From Microcoleus sp036705565 (lineage in GTDB: Bacteria; Cyanobacteriota; Cyanobacteriia; Cyanobacteriales; Microcoleaceae): a stretch of 64,000 nucleotides of DNA. The stretch's first letter is position 1, and each line of letters opens with the position of its first letter. Shown here in pieces: positions 26,765 to 35,751 of this stretch. Under the pieces are notes generated by a model that was given only the letters and a program-made list of their open reading frames with translations, was not told the DNA's origin and searched no databases. The position numbers and the translations under genes were made by a program. Location: assembly GCA_036705565.1 (NCBI GenBank), contig JAUBUY010000001.1, one strand, 5' to 3'.

Positions 26765-28159
26765 ATGCTCGAAACAGTTTCTGTGGCAGCGATGCCATCT
26801 GAACAGGAAACAAACACTGGGAATAGGCGCTTCCAGACTGCATTCAAAACCATAGCCACATTAATTTTGCTGCTATTAGTAATGCCCCTGAATATTGCTT
26901 TAACTGCGATCGCCCTACTGAGATCCATCATCATCAAACCGTTTCAGTCTCGATCGACTACAGCCACTCCCCAAACGATTTTAATCAGTGGCGGCAAGAT
27001 GACCAAAGCATTGCAGCTAGCCCGATCGTTCCATCAGGCCGGTCATCGGGTAATTTTGGTAGAAACCGAGAAATACTGGCTGACGGGTCATCGTTACTCT
27101 TGGGCAGTCGATCGCTTTTACACAGTACCAAACCCCCAGACAGATGAATACCCCCAAGCACTCTTAAAAATTGTCCAACAAGAGAAAGTTAATGTTTACG
27201 TTCCCGTTTGTAGTCCAGTCGCCAGTTACTACGATGCCGAAGTCAAAAGGGTACTTTCTGGGCACTGTACGGTAATGCACGTCGATGTCGAAACTCTGCA
27301 ACGATTGGATGATAAATATGATTTTGCAAAAGCAGCGGAAGCATTGGGGCTGCGAGTTCCGAAGTCTTATCGCATTACTAATCCGCAGCAAGTAATCGAT
27401 TTTGATTTTAGTGATGCACAGCGTCCATATATAATCAAAAGTATTCCCTACGATTCTGTTCGCAGGTTAAACTTAACTAAATTACCCTGCGAAACCCCAG
27501 CAGAAACTGCCACCTTTGTCAACTCATTACCAATTTCCGAGAGTAAACCTTGGATTATGCAAGAGTATATTCCGGGGCAAGAATTCTGCACTCATAGTAC
27601 AATTCGTGATGGTCATCTTCAGTTGCACTGTTGCTGTGAATCGTCGGCTTTTCAGGTGAATTACCAGAATGTCGATCGCCCGGATATCGAAAATTGGATT
27701 CGTCAATTTGCCAAGAGTCTCAATCTGACAGGACAAGTTTCCTTTGATTTCATTCAGGCGGCGGATGATGGAGAGATTTACGCGATCGAATGCAACCCCC
27801 GCACCCATTCAGCCATCACGATGTTTTACAACCATCCCGATGTGGCAAAAGCTTATTTGGAACCCGACCCTTTACCGCAGACTGTGCAGCCTTTGGCATC
27901 TAGTCGCCCGACTTACTGGATTTACCATGAAATTTGGCGATTGGTGACTCATTTGCGATCGCCGAAGCTCGTTTCTGAGCGGTTACAAATTATCGCCCAA
28001 GGCAAAGATGCTATCTTCGAGTGGGACGATCCGCTGCCGTTTTTGATGGTGCATCATTGGCAAATTCCCTTGTTGTTATGGGGAAATTTACAGAAGCCGA
28101 AAGAGTGGATTCGGATTGATTTTAATATTGGCAAACTTGTGGAAATAGGGGGAGATTGA
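26765..28159 (+). CDS. mysC: ATP-grasp ligase making mycosporine-glycine
   Basis: A 464-residue ATP-grasp enzyme. After a membrane-spanning or hydrophobic N-terminal stretch (residues about 28-52, IATLILLLLVMPLNIALTAI) comes an ATP-grasp fold: ILISGGKMTKALQLARSFH at the pre-ATP-grasp start, PYIIKSIPYDS, WIMQEYIPGQEFCTH and AIECNPRTHSAI with the metal-binding Glu/Asn. It joins glycine to 4-deoxygadusol. The overall length and the hydrophobic N-terminus match cyanobacterial MysC. The start at ATG 26765 is preceded by A/T-rich sequence without a strong ribosome site. mysD begins three bases after its stop. Confidence 0.92.
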   Translation: MLETVSVAAMPSEQETNTGNRRFQTAFKTIATLILLLLVMPLNIALTAIALLRSIIIKPFQSRSTTATPQTILISGGKMTKALQLARSFHQAGHRVILVETEKYWLTGHRYSWAVDRFYTVPNPQTDEYPQALLKIVQQEKVNVYVPVCSPVASYYDAEVKRVLSGHCTVMHVDVETLQRLDDKYDFAKAAEALGLRVPKSYRITNPQQVIDFDFSDAQRPYIIKSIPYDSVRRLNLTKLPCETPAETATFVNSLPISESKPWIMQEYIPGQEFCTHSTIRDGHLQLHCCCESSAFQVNYQNVDRPDIENWIRQFAKSLNLTGQVSFDFIQAADDGEIYAIECNPRTHSAITMFYNHPDVAKAYLEPDPLPQTVQPLASSRPTYWIYHEIWRLVTHLRSPKLVSERLQIIAQGKDAIFEWDDPLPFLMVHHWQIPLLLWGNLQKPKEWIRIDFNIGKLVEIGGD

Positions 28160-28161
28160 GG

Positions 28162-29187
28162 ATGTCAGTAGTACGGGTTTTGCATTTAGTCGGATCGGCA
28201 GTTAGCGATTTTTTCTGTAATTTATCGCGGCTTTATGCAGAAGATTGTCTAAAAAATACGGCTAATTCAGCACTCTATGAATTTCATATAGCCTATATTT
28301 CTCCCGATCGCCAATGGCGTTTTCCTACATCTCTCGATCAAGGTGCGATCGCAGCCGCTAATCCCATGTCTCTAGCGGGCGCTGTAGAGGTGCTGACACA
28401 GCTAAAGATTGACGTAATGGTACCGCAGATGTTTTGCATCCCCGGCATGACTCAATACCGCAGCTTGTTCGATCTGCTGCATATTCCTTATGTGGGTAAT
28501 CCGGCAGAGTTGATGGCGCTGACTGCTGACAAAGCCAAGACTAAGGCAGTAGTAGCAGCCGCTGGGGTAAGTGTACCGTTGGGAGAAGTTGTCCGCGCGG
28601 GCGATCGACCTTCTATTGACTTTCCGGTGGTGCTCAAGCCGCTGAATGCGGATAATTCTCTGGGAGTTGCCTTAGTTAAAAATGCTGCTGACTATGATGC
28701 GGCTTTGGAGACAGCATTGACTCATTCCGAGGAAGTGCTAGTAGAAAAATTCATTGAATTGGGTAGAGAAGTTCGCTGTGGAATTATCATCAAAGCAGGC
28801 GAATTAGTCTGTTTACCGCTGGAAGAGTATGCTCTAGATGCTGATACCAAACCGATTCGGAGTTATGCTGATAAGCTCAAACAAAATGACGATGGCAACT
28901 TGAGCTGTGTCGCTAAGGATAGTACCAAATCGTGGATAGTGGACATCAGCGATCCGGCAACCGAGAGAGTTTGGGATATGGCCAGAAAATGCCACATCGC
29001 TTTGGGTTGTCGCGATTATAGTCTATTTGATTTTCGCATCGATCCGCAGGGACAACCTTGGTTTTTGGAAGCGGGGCTGTACTGTTCTTTTGCTCAGAAA
29101 AGTGTGCTTTCTGCAATGACGAAAGCATCAGGAACTTCTCTGGATACTTTTTTTGAAAGTATGTTGCAAAATGCCTTGCAGAGATGA
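28162..29187 (+). CDS. mysD: D-Ala-D-Ala ligase-like enzyme for disubstituted MAAs
   Basis: A 341-residue ATP-grasp enzyme related to D-alanine-D-alanine ligases: MVPQMFCIPGMTQYRSLFD, ADKAKTKAVVAAAGV, PVVLKPLNADNSLGVALV, VLVEKFIELGREVRCGII and LFDFRIDPQGQPWFLEAG. In MAA clusters MysD attaches a second amino acid (serine, threonine or similar) to mycosporine-glycine, giving shinorine or porphyra-334. I use ATG 28162 rather than the TTG at 28156, which overlaps the mysC stop. No mysE NRPS-like gene is present, so MysD is the only candidate here for the last step. The amino acid choice cannot be read from sequence alone. Confidence 0.92.
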   Translation: MSVVRVLHLVGSAVSDFFCNLSRLYAEDCLKNTANSALYEFHIAYISPDRQWRFPTSLDQGAIAAANPMSLAGAVEVLTQLKIDVMVPQMFCIPGMTQYRSLFDLLHIPYVGNPAELMALTADKAKTKAVVAAAGVSVPLGEVVRAGDRPSIDFPVVLKPLNADNSLGVALVKNAADYDAALETALTHSEEVLVEKFIELGREVRCGIIIKAGELVCLPLEEYALDADTKPIRSYADKLKQNDDGNLSCVAKDSTKSWIVDISDPATERVWDMARKCHIALGCRDYSLFDFRIDPQGQPWFLEAGLYCSFAQKSVLSAMTKASGTSLDTFFESMLQNALQR

Positions 29188-29433
29188 CTCAGGCTGAGTT
29201 TGCGATCGGAGTAGCTAAAACATCACAAAATTTGTGAAATAATGATCGTATCAAGAACTTCTGTGGATAGTTTTAGATTCAGTCGATAGGCGCGATCGGT
29301 ATTTTGACATTGTGGACACAATCTTATAGCAAACTTCACTTCCTATGTCAAGAATTTTCAGTATTTTACCGAAAAGACTTGTGCCATCTTTTAGCTTTCC
29401 GCATACTAATCACCAGACAGAGGAAACCACAAC

Positions 29434-30072
29434 ATGATCCAAACCATATCGAAAACAATCACGTTTGATGAGTTCGTTGCTTGGTATCCAGAGAACTCTG
29501 TCCATAAGTACGAACTACACAATGGAGTAATTGTTGAAATGCCTTTAGGAACCGGCCGTCATTCCCGCGTTACAGGTTTCATCCGTTCAAAACTATCAGT
29601 CGAAATTGACCGCCGCTCCTTACCTTATTCCATCCCCGGCGACTGCCTGCTCAAACCCGTCCGCAACGAGGCGGGCTACCTGCCAGACGCAGTTGTCCTA
29701 GACGAAGCAGCTCTGCGCCAGAGAGAACCGCGCTGGGATACGGAATCCATCATCACGATGGGGTCTTCGGTGCGACTGGCTGTAGAGGTCGTCAGTACCA
29801 ACTGGCGGGACGATTACCATCTCAAATTCGCTGACTACGAAGAAATGGGCATCCCCGAATACTGGATTGTGGACTACCTTGGTTTGGGCGGCCGCAAGTT
29901 CATCGGCACTCCCAAGCAACCCACGCTCTCGGTTTGCCAGTTGGTTGACGGCGAGTATCAAATCAGCCAGTTTCGGGGAGATGACCGAGTTGAATCGCTG
30001 GCTTTCCCAGAGTTGAGGTTGACTGCCGAGTTGATTTTTCGAGGCGGTCTGCCCTTAACCGAGCCGAGCTAG
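29434..30072 (+). CDS. Uma2-family (DUF820) nuclease-like protein, copy 1
   Basis: A 212-residue protein of the Uma2 family, a PD-(D/E)xK-type fold common in cyanobacteria. The core shows GYLPDAVVLDE, RLAVEVVSTNWRDDYHLKFADYEEMGIPEYWIVD with the acidic and Lys residues of the fold. Its role is unknown; many copies per genome are usual. The whole gene plus 43 bases upstream is duplicated 868 bases further on (30302-30925), with strong identity in the N-terminal 45 residues and in the C-terminal half and a more diverged middle (residues about 46-100). Confidence 0.85.
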   Translation: MIQTISKTITFDEFVAWYPENSVHKYELHNGVIVEMPLGTGRHSRVTGFIRSKLSVEIDRRSLPYSIPGDCLLKPVRNEAGYLPDAVVLDEAALRQREPRWDTESIITMGSSVRLAVEVVSTNWRDDYHLKFADYEEMGIPEYWIVDYLGLGGRKFIGTPKQPTLSVCQLVDGEYQISQFRGDDRVESLAFPELRLTAELIFRGGLPLTEPS

Positions 30073-30215
30073 AAGGAGTGGGGGGCGATCGGGTATCAAA
30101 AGGATATCAAATGGGTACAAAAGGACACCAATTTTGTGACAAATCGGCGTTTTGTACCAAGTGCTGTTTTGTCAGGACGGGCGATCCCAATTATATCAAC
30201 TACAGTTTAATTTGT

Positions 30216-30249
30216 CAAGGATTAGAGGCAACGTTGCCTCTAATCCTTG
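30216..30249. repeat. Perfect 34-base palindrome
   Basis: CAAGGATTAGAGGCAAC followed immediately by its exact reverse complement, with no loop, between the two Uma2 genes. No T-run follows, so it is not a classical terminator. Such DNA could extrude as a cruciform or serve as a binding site. Confidence 0.9.
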
Positions 30250-30301
30250 TGTAATATTTGAGCTTTCCGCATACTAATCACCAGACAGAGGAAAACACAA
30301 C

Positions 30302-30925
30302 ATGATCCAAACCATATCCAAAACAATCACGTTTGATGAGTTCGTTGCTTGGTATCCAGAGAACTCTGTCCACAAGTACGAACTACACAATGGAGTAATT
30401 GTTGAAATGCCTTTAGGAACTGGCGACCATTCCGACGTTACAGGTTTCATTTCCGGTGAAATCAATTTTGAAATCAGGCGACTGCAATTGCCTTACTCTA
30501 TCCCTGGTGATTGCTTGCTCAAGCTTGCGCGTAACGAATCTGGCTACCAGCCAGATGTAATTGTCCTAGACCGAACCGCACTTGCAAACGAACCGCGCTG
30601 GAAAAAAGAATCAGTCATCACGATGGGGTCTTCGGTGCGACTAGCTGTAGAGGTGGTCAGTACGAACTGGCGGGATGATTATTTTTTCAAAGCTTCCGAC
30701 TATGAAGAAATGGGCATTCCCGAATACTGGATTGTAGACTATCTTGGTTTAGGCGGTCGCAAGTTTATCGGCAATCCCAAACAACCCACTCTCTCGATTT
30801 ACCAGCTAGTAGATGGGGAGTATCAGGTAAAACAGTTTAGGGGAAGCGAGACTGTTGAGTCGCTGGCTTTTCCAGAATTGAGCTTAACAGCAGAGAAGAT
30901 TTTTCTTGCTGGCTTGCCGAACTAG
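30302..30925 (+). CDS. Uma2-family (DUF820) nuclease-like protein, copy 2
   Basis: A 207-residue paralogue of the 29434-30072 gene. The leader (CTTTCCGCATACTAATCACC onward) and the N-terminus are the same almost base for base. The core GYQPDVIVLDR and AVEVVSTNWRDDYFFKASDYEEMGIPEYWIVDY is kept with the same acidic residues and Lys. It ends two short tails earlier than copy 1. The duplication is tandem and in the same orientation, with the palindrome at 30216 between the copies. Confidence 0.85.
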   Translation: MIQTISKTITFDEFVAWYPENSVHKYELHNGVIVEMPLGTGDHSDVTGFISGEINFEIRRLQLPYSIPGDCLLKLARNESGYQPDVIVLDRTALANEPRWKKESVITMGSSVRLAVEVVSTNWRDDYFFKASDYEEMGIPEYWIVDYLGLGGRKFIGNPKQPTLSIYQLVDGEYQVKQFRGSETVESLAFPELSLTAEKIFLAGLPN

Positions 30926-31196
30926 CAAGTCGAAATTATGCAAAGGGCGTAAGATTGTCGAAGCCTTCCGACGACACCAAAACCTGACAATTGGGTCAAA
31001 ATCTGGCAGCGAAAAAGCGGGAAAGTACGATCGCACAAAGCCTAAAAATTCTCATCTCGCCCACGATCGCACAAATATCACACAACAACTGCGGACACCA
31101 CAACAGTCCAGAGCTTCCACATACACATTGCAATTTTTTAAATTGTGTGATATCATAAAACGTTCTTAAAAATAGCGCAACACTAACTATTACTGC

Positions 31197-32525
31197 ATGG
31201 CAACGAAGCCAACGATCGCATTTACTCACCTCGGCTGCGAAAAAAATCGCATCGATACCGAACACATGATTGGCTTGCTGGCTCAAGCGGGCTATCAAGT
31301 CGATTCTAATGAAGAATTAGCCGATTATGTTGTAGTCAATACTTGTAGTTTTATCCAAGCTGCGCGAGAAGAGTCGGTCCGCACCTTGGTAGAATTGGCA
31401 GAAGCTAATAAAAAAGTAGTCATCACCGGCTGCATGGCACAGCATTTTCAGCAGGAATTGCTGGACGAATTGCCGGAAGCAGTCGCAATTGTCGGCACTG
31501 GCGACTATCATAAAATCGTCAATGTTATGCAGCAGGTGGAAAAGGGCGATCGAGTTTCCCTCGTCTCTAGTGAACCTACTTACATCGCTGACGAAACTAC
31601 TCCCCGCTACCGCACGACATCGGAAGGTGTGGCTTATCTGCGTATAGCAGAAGGCTGCGACTACCGCTGTGCATTTTGCATTATCCCGCACTTGCGCGGA
31701 AATCAAAGATCGCGGACGATCGAGTCTATCGTCGCGGAAGCTAAGCAATTAGCCTCCGAAGGGGTAAAAGAAATTATCTTAATTTCTCAAATTACCACCA
31801 ACTACGGCAAAGATATTTATGGCGAACCGAAACTCGCCGAACTACTGCGCGCTTTGGGTGAAGTAGATGTACCTTGGATTCGGATGCACTACGCCTATCC
31901 TACAGGTTTGACTCCGCAAGTTGTAGCAGCAATCCGCGAAACGCCCAACGTTTTGCCGTATTTGGATTTACCCCTGCAACACTCGCACCCGGAAATTCTG
32001 CAGGCGATGAATCGGCCTTTTCAAGCCGGGATCAATGATGCTATAGTCGATCGGCTCAAAGCAGCACTTCCCGGCGCCGTGATGCGGACAACTTTTATTG
32101 TCGGCTTCCCCGGCGAAACCGACGAACACGCAGCACACTTGCTGGAATTTGTCAAGCGCCACGAATTCGATCACGTAGGAGTTTTTGTATTTTCGCCAGA
32201 AGAAGGAACCCCAGCCTTCAGCTTGCCCCAGCAAATACCTGCAGAAATAATGGAAATGCGGCGCAATTTGGTAATGGCGGCACAACAACCTATATCATTG
32301 AAGAAGAATCAAGAGTCTGTCGGTCAGGTAGTTGATGTCCTGATAGAACAAGAACAACCAGAGACAGGTGAGTTGATTGGTAGATCCGCTCGGTTTTCCC
32401 CAGAAGTAGATGGACTCGTCTATGTGACAGGAGAAGCGCGACTGGGATCGATCGTATCTGTGAAAATTACTGGTGCAGATGTCTACGACCTCTACGGTCA
32501 AGTCGATTTTAGATTTGAGATTTGA
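31197..32525 (+). CDS. rimO: Ribosomal protein S12 methylthiotransferase
   Basis: A 442-residue radical-SAM enzyme that methylthiolates an Asp of ribosomal protein S12. It has the N-terminal UPF0004 domain with conserved Cys (HLGCEKNRIDTE, NTCSFI, ITGCMAQ), the radical-SAM cluster motif with Cys154, Cys158 and Cys161 (EGCDYRCAFC), and a C-terminal TRAM domain (IGRSARFSPEVDGLVYVTG). The phrase HLGCEKNRIDTE is closer to RimO than to MiaB. Its stop codon falls inside a run of TTTGAGA-like heptamers, so the last residues DFRFEI derive from repeat sequence. It ends 47 bases before the assembly gap. Confidence 0.95.
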   Translation: MATKPTIAFTHLGCEKNRIDTEHMIGLLAQAGYQVDSNEELADYVVVNTCSFIQAAREESVRTLVELAEANKKVVITGCMAQHFQQELLDELPEAVAIVGTGDYHKIVNVMQQVEKGDRVSLVSSEPTYIADETTPRYRTTSEGVAYLRIAEGCDYRCAFCIIPHLRGNQRSRTIESIVAEAKQLASEGVKEIILISQITTNYGKDIYGEPKLAELLRALGEVDVPWIRMHYAYPTGLTPQVVAAIRETPNVLPYLDLPLQHSHPEILQAMNRPFQAGINDAIVDRLKAALPGAVMRTTFIVGFPGETDEHAAHLLEFVKRHEFDHVGVFVFSPEEGTPAFSLPQQIPAEIMEMRRNLVMAAQQPISLKKNQESVGQVVDVLIEQEQPETGELIGRSARFSPEVDGLVYVTGEARLGSIVSVKITGADVYDLYGQVDFRFEI

Positions 32526-32572
32526 GATTTGAGATTGACTGCACAGACTGATCTGGGAGCTCGATCTTTTGT

Positions 32573-32672
32573 NNNNNNNNNNNNNNNNNNNNNNNNNNNN
32601 NNNNNNNNNNNNNNNNNNNNNNNNNNNNNNNNNNNNNNNNNNNNNNNNNNNNNNNNNNNNNNNNNNNNNNNN
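32573..32672. other. Assembly gap (100 N)
   Basis: A run of exactly 100 N marks a scaffold join of unknown true size. The same 24 bases, starting TGATCTGGGAGCTCGATC, stand on both sides (32549-32572 and 32673-32696), which suggests overlapping contig ends. Confidence 1.
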
Positions 32673-32696
32673 TGATCTGGGAGCTCGATCTTTTGT

Positions 32697-33678
32697 CTAA
32701 AATTGTGGGATCGACCCTCATGAGTTGACGTGGCACTGTATCCGGTGCTGGGCGGGGTCAAGTGTAAGTGTTGCTGGAACTGTCGCCTGAGACGGTGAGG
32801 CGAACAAAAACCAGACACCAGCCAAAAATGATTAGCGGATTGTGCAGCAAAAGTAACGGTTTGTACAATATTGTGCAAAGATAGGTATCAAAGGGTTCTA
32901 AACTTTTTTAGCCCCTATCTGGCAATCGACCCTCCCCCTAGGGGTGCGGTAATCTCTACAGAACGATCGGAGAATTTTAACGAATTTAATGTTTTGTTTC
33001 TGAATGTAAAGAGTTATGATGATAACAAGCCAGAAATAAGCGGGGATAATTTGAGATTGCTTCGCCGTCCGCCTTACACCACAACGGTATCCCGAAAGAG
33101 TGTTGAGATGGATAGGCGGTAACGGTAGCCCAAAAAGGAATACAAGCCTCCGGCTTAAGTCGTGGAGAGATAAAAATTTTAGAAGAAAGTTAAAGCTCCC
33201 TGATTCATCTGTGGAGTCAATCTAAAATCTAAAATCTAAAATCTAAAATCGACTGACGGTCGCCCCATCCCCTGCTCAATCCCGCAGGCGACGGATTGCG
33301 GGATAGCGCCTGAACCAAACAACCTGTTACTACTACTATGTAGTGAAGTGGGGCTGGTCATGATCCTCACTATAAAATGCCTAAGAGGGAAAGCTTGCAA
33401 GTACCTCAAAGGAAGTCCAATGTCCTGTTTTAAGAATGTTGGAAGCCTATAACCCGACCCCTGGCGGTTGGTATCGGTGATGTCACAAAATCAAAGACGG
33501 CTGTCGAATTGGTAAATTTAGTCACCATCGACGGAGCTGCCCTATACTCGATTGCTATTTAAGAAGGTGCGCGCAGGCGCAGCACCATAAAGAACTCTTA
33601 TGAGTTCCTGCCGCCGAGCAGAAATCCGCATCCGAGTTGGGCAACTTAGAAGGCTAAGACTCGTTATTAGGAGCATTA
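32697..33678. other. Gene-free stretch upstream of the DEAD-box helicase
   Basis: About 980 bases with no convincing gene. It includes a small heptamer element at 33216-33257 and a hairpin-rich section ending near 33171 (AAGCCTCCGGCTT, then AAGTCGTGGAGAGAT) that resembles the right end of IS200/IS605-type elements. The last 140 bases are probably the long 5' leader of the helicase gene, as expected for CrhR-type genes. Confidence 0.45.
33216..33257. repeat. Bracketed heptamer element, 4 units
   Basis: Three AAAATCT units and one AAAATCG unit (33224-33251) lie between GTCAAT (33216-33221) and ACTGAC (33252-33257), a one-mismatch form of the ATTGAC bracket seen at the other two elements. Confidence 0.8.
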
Positions 33679-35145
33679 ATGAATTTATTGTTTGAAGGCT
33701 TAGGTCTTTCGGAAGAACTCGTTCTCCATCTGGAAACACTAGGCTTTACAGAACCTACTCCCATCCAAGTACAAGCAATTCCGCACCTGTTAGCAGGTCG
33801 CGACGTTGTGGGTCAAGCCCAAACAGGGACAGGCAAAACGGCAGCATTCTCGTTGCCCATCTTGGAGCGGATTGATTTAGATGTGACTGCGGTGCAAGCA
33901 CTGGTGCTGACGCCGACTCGCGAATTGGCGATGCAAGTAACTGAAGCCATCCGTGATTTGAGCGGCATCAGCAGCGACGGCCCGGTAAAAGTGGGTCGCT
34001 CTCTGCAAGTTCTGACAGTGTACGGCGGTCAATCGATCGATCGTCAAATGCAGCGTTTGAAGCGCGGCGTGCACGTCGTTGTCGGTACACCCGGACGCAT
34101 ATTGGATATGCTCAGCCGCGGCAGCCTGAAACTAGACAAGGTACAATGGCTGGTTTTGGATGAAGCTGACGAAATGCTGAGCATGGGCTTTATCCAAGAT
34201 GTGGAAAAAATCTTGGATGCTGCACCAAAAGAACGTCAAACGGCATTTTTCTCGGCGACGATGGAACCTTCCATTCGGAAATTGGTGGCGCGGCATTTGC
34301 GTAACCCAGTCAACGTCACCGTAGAACAGCCAAAAGCAACGCCAAAGCGCATCAGCCAAGGTGTGTACATGATTCCCCGCGGCTGGTCGAAGGCAAGAGC
34401 CCTACAGCCAATCCTAGAAATGGAAGACCCGGAATCTGCACTGATTTTTGTGCGGACTCGGCAGTCGGCAGCAGAACTCACCAGCCAACTGCAAGCAGCA
34501 GGTCACAGCGTTGATGAGTATCACGGTAATTTGAATCAGGCACAACGGGAACGTTTGTTGCATCGGTTCCGCCAATGTCAGGTGCGCTGGGTAGTGGCGA
34601 CTGATATTGCGGCGCGGGGTTTGGACGTGGATCACTTGACTCACGTGATTAACTACGATTTGCCCGACAGTGTGGAAAGCTACGTTCACCGGATCGGACG
34701 CACGGGCCGGGCTGGTCGCGAAGGAACGGCGATTACGCTGATTCAACCGGTCGATCGCCGCAAACTGCGTTTGATTGAACGCCACGTGCGATCGAGCTTG
34801 ACAGTGCGAAACATTCCGACACGGGCGCAAATTGAAGCACGTCAGTTGGAAAAGATGCAGGGTAAAGTTCGCGAAGCTTTGGCTGGCGAACGGATGGCAT
34901 CTTTCTTGCCTCTGGTGTCTCAGTTATCCGAGGAGTACGACTCCCACGCGATCGCCGCTGCTGCTTTGCAAATGGCTTTCGATCAAAGCCGTCCTGCTTG
35001 GATGGGCGCTGATTACGCTCAACAAGAAGATCCCCCGATTGGTGGAGAAAACAGCGTCAAGCCTATCTTGATCAAAAAGCGGGCTAAGACTGGTGAGACG
35101 ACTTTTTCTGGAGCACCGAGTGCTCCTGTTCCCCAGAACCGCTAA
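33679..35145 (+). CDS. crhR: DEAD-box ATP-dependent RNA helicase (CrhR-like)
   Basis: A 488-residue helicase with all motifs in order: Q-motif TPIQVQAIPHLLAGRDVVG, Walker A AQTGTGKT (residues 47-54), PTRELA, GTPGR, DEAD in VLDEADEML, SAT, then ARGLDV and HRIGRTGRAGR. The size and the C-terminal extension (KVREALAGERMASFLPLVSQL) match cyanobacterial CrhR, whose expression is raised by cold and by a reduced electron-transport chain. The exact paralogue is inferred. It begins at ATG 33679 after an AGGAGC site, with a long leader, and ends at a strong terminator. It may unwind mRNA structure in the cold, fitting the RRM protein elsewhere in the window. Confidence 0.9.
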   Translation: MNLLFEGLGLSEELVLHLETLGFTEPTPIQVQAIPHLLAGRDVVGQAQTGTGKTAAFSLPILERIDLDVTAVQALVLTPTRELAMQVTEAIRDLSGISSDGPVKVGRSLQVLTVYGGQSIDRQMQRLKRGVHVVVGTPGRILDMLSRGSLKLDKVQWLVLDEADEMLSMGFIQDVEKILDAAPKERQTAFFSATMEPSIRKLVARHLRNPVNVTVEQPKATPKRISQGVYMIPRGWSKARALQPILEMEDPESALIFVRTRQSAAELTSQLQAAGHSVDEYHGNLNQAQRERLLHRFRQCQVRWVVATDIAARGLDVDHLTHVINYDLPDSVESYVHRIGRTGRAGREGTAITLIQPVDRRKLRLIERHVRSSLTVRNIPTRAQIEARQLEKMQGKVREALAGERMASFLPLVSQLSEEYDSHAIAAAALQMAFDQSRPAWMGADYAQQEDPPIGGENSVKPILIKKRAKTGETTFSGAPSAPVPQNR

Positions 35146-35184
35146 TTGGTAGGGTGCACTCGGTGCACCTTATTTAGAATTATT

Positions 35185-35219
35185 GTAGAGGTGCGATCGA
35201 TCGCACCTCTACTTTTTTT
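35185..35219 (+). terminator. Intrinsic terminator after the helicase gene
   Basis: The 28-base perfect palindrome GTAGAGGTGCGATC plus its inverse (35185-35212) is followed by seven T residues. It lies 40 bases after the helicase stop. Confidence 0.9.
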
Positions 35220-35329
35220 ATGGGTAATATCAAATCCGTTGAGATCGGAATTATTCATCTCTCTCTTCTCTTCCTCTGTGCCCTCTGCGCTCTCTGCGGT
35301 TTAATTATTCCAAAACAACATAAGTCAAT

Positions 35330-35551
35330 ATGCAAGTTAGCGATCGGACAATTTCTGTAACTAATTCTACACTGAGAACGTTAATTGATGAATTGGGTAC
35401 GGAGTGTCAAAATGTGATTGCTTTAATCTATCAGCTTCAGTTACCTGATTTGAGCGATCGACAAAAAGCTGAAATTATAGCAGAGTTCCTTCCTCTCTGC
35501 AATCCATCTGAACGTGCACTGCGGAGAGGATTTTCAGACACTAATTGCTGA
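35330..35551 (+). CDS. Small hypothetical protein, possibly frameshifted
   Basis: A 73-residue reading frame with no family I recognise. It is preceded by a TCTGCGGTTTAATTATTCC repeat-like leader. The last 8 residues (RGFSDTNC) look unlike the rest; shifting by one base near 35528 gives DFQTLIAEEMTKLSDEDEED and a stop at about 35590, a more natural acidic end. Either a frameshift has broken the gene or the sequence has a one-base error. No function can be assigned. Confidence 0.4.
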   Translation: MQVSDRTISVTNSTLRTLIDELGTECQNVIALIYQLQLPDLSDRQKAEIIAEFLPLCNPSERALRRGFSDTNC

Positions 35552-35751
35552 GGAAATGACAAAATTGTCGGATGAGGATGAAGAGGATTAAGGAGACGCG
35601 GGCGATTCCCTACGGGATAGCTACGCACGCGCGTACATGAGGAAAAAGCCCTCCTGTCAACTCACCGAAGAGCTAAAAATCCTCATAAATAAGGAATAAA
35701 GTCCTTACTACAAACTTGTGAACCGGGACTTTTGCACTGTTATTTAATATT

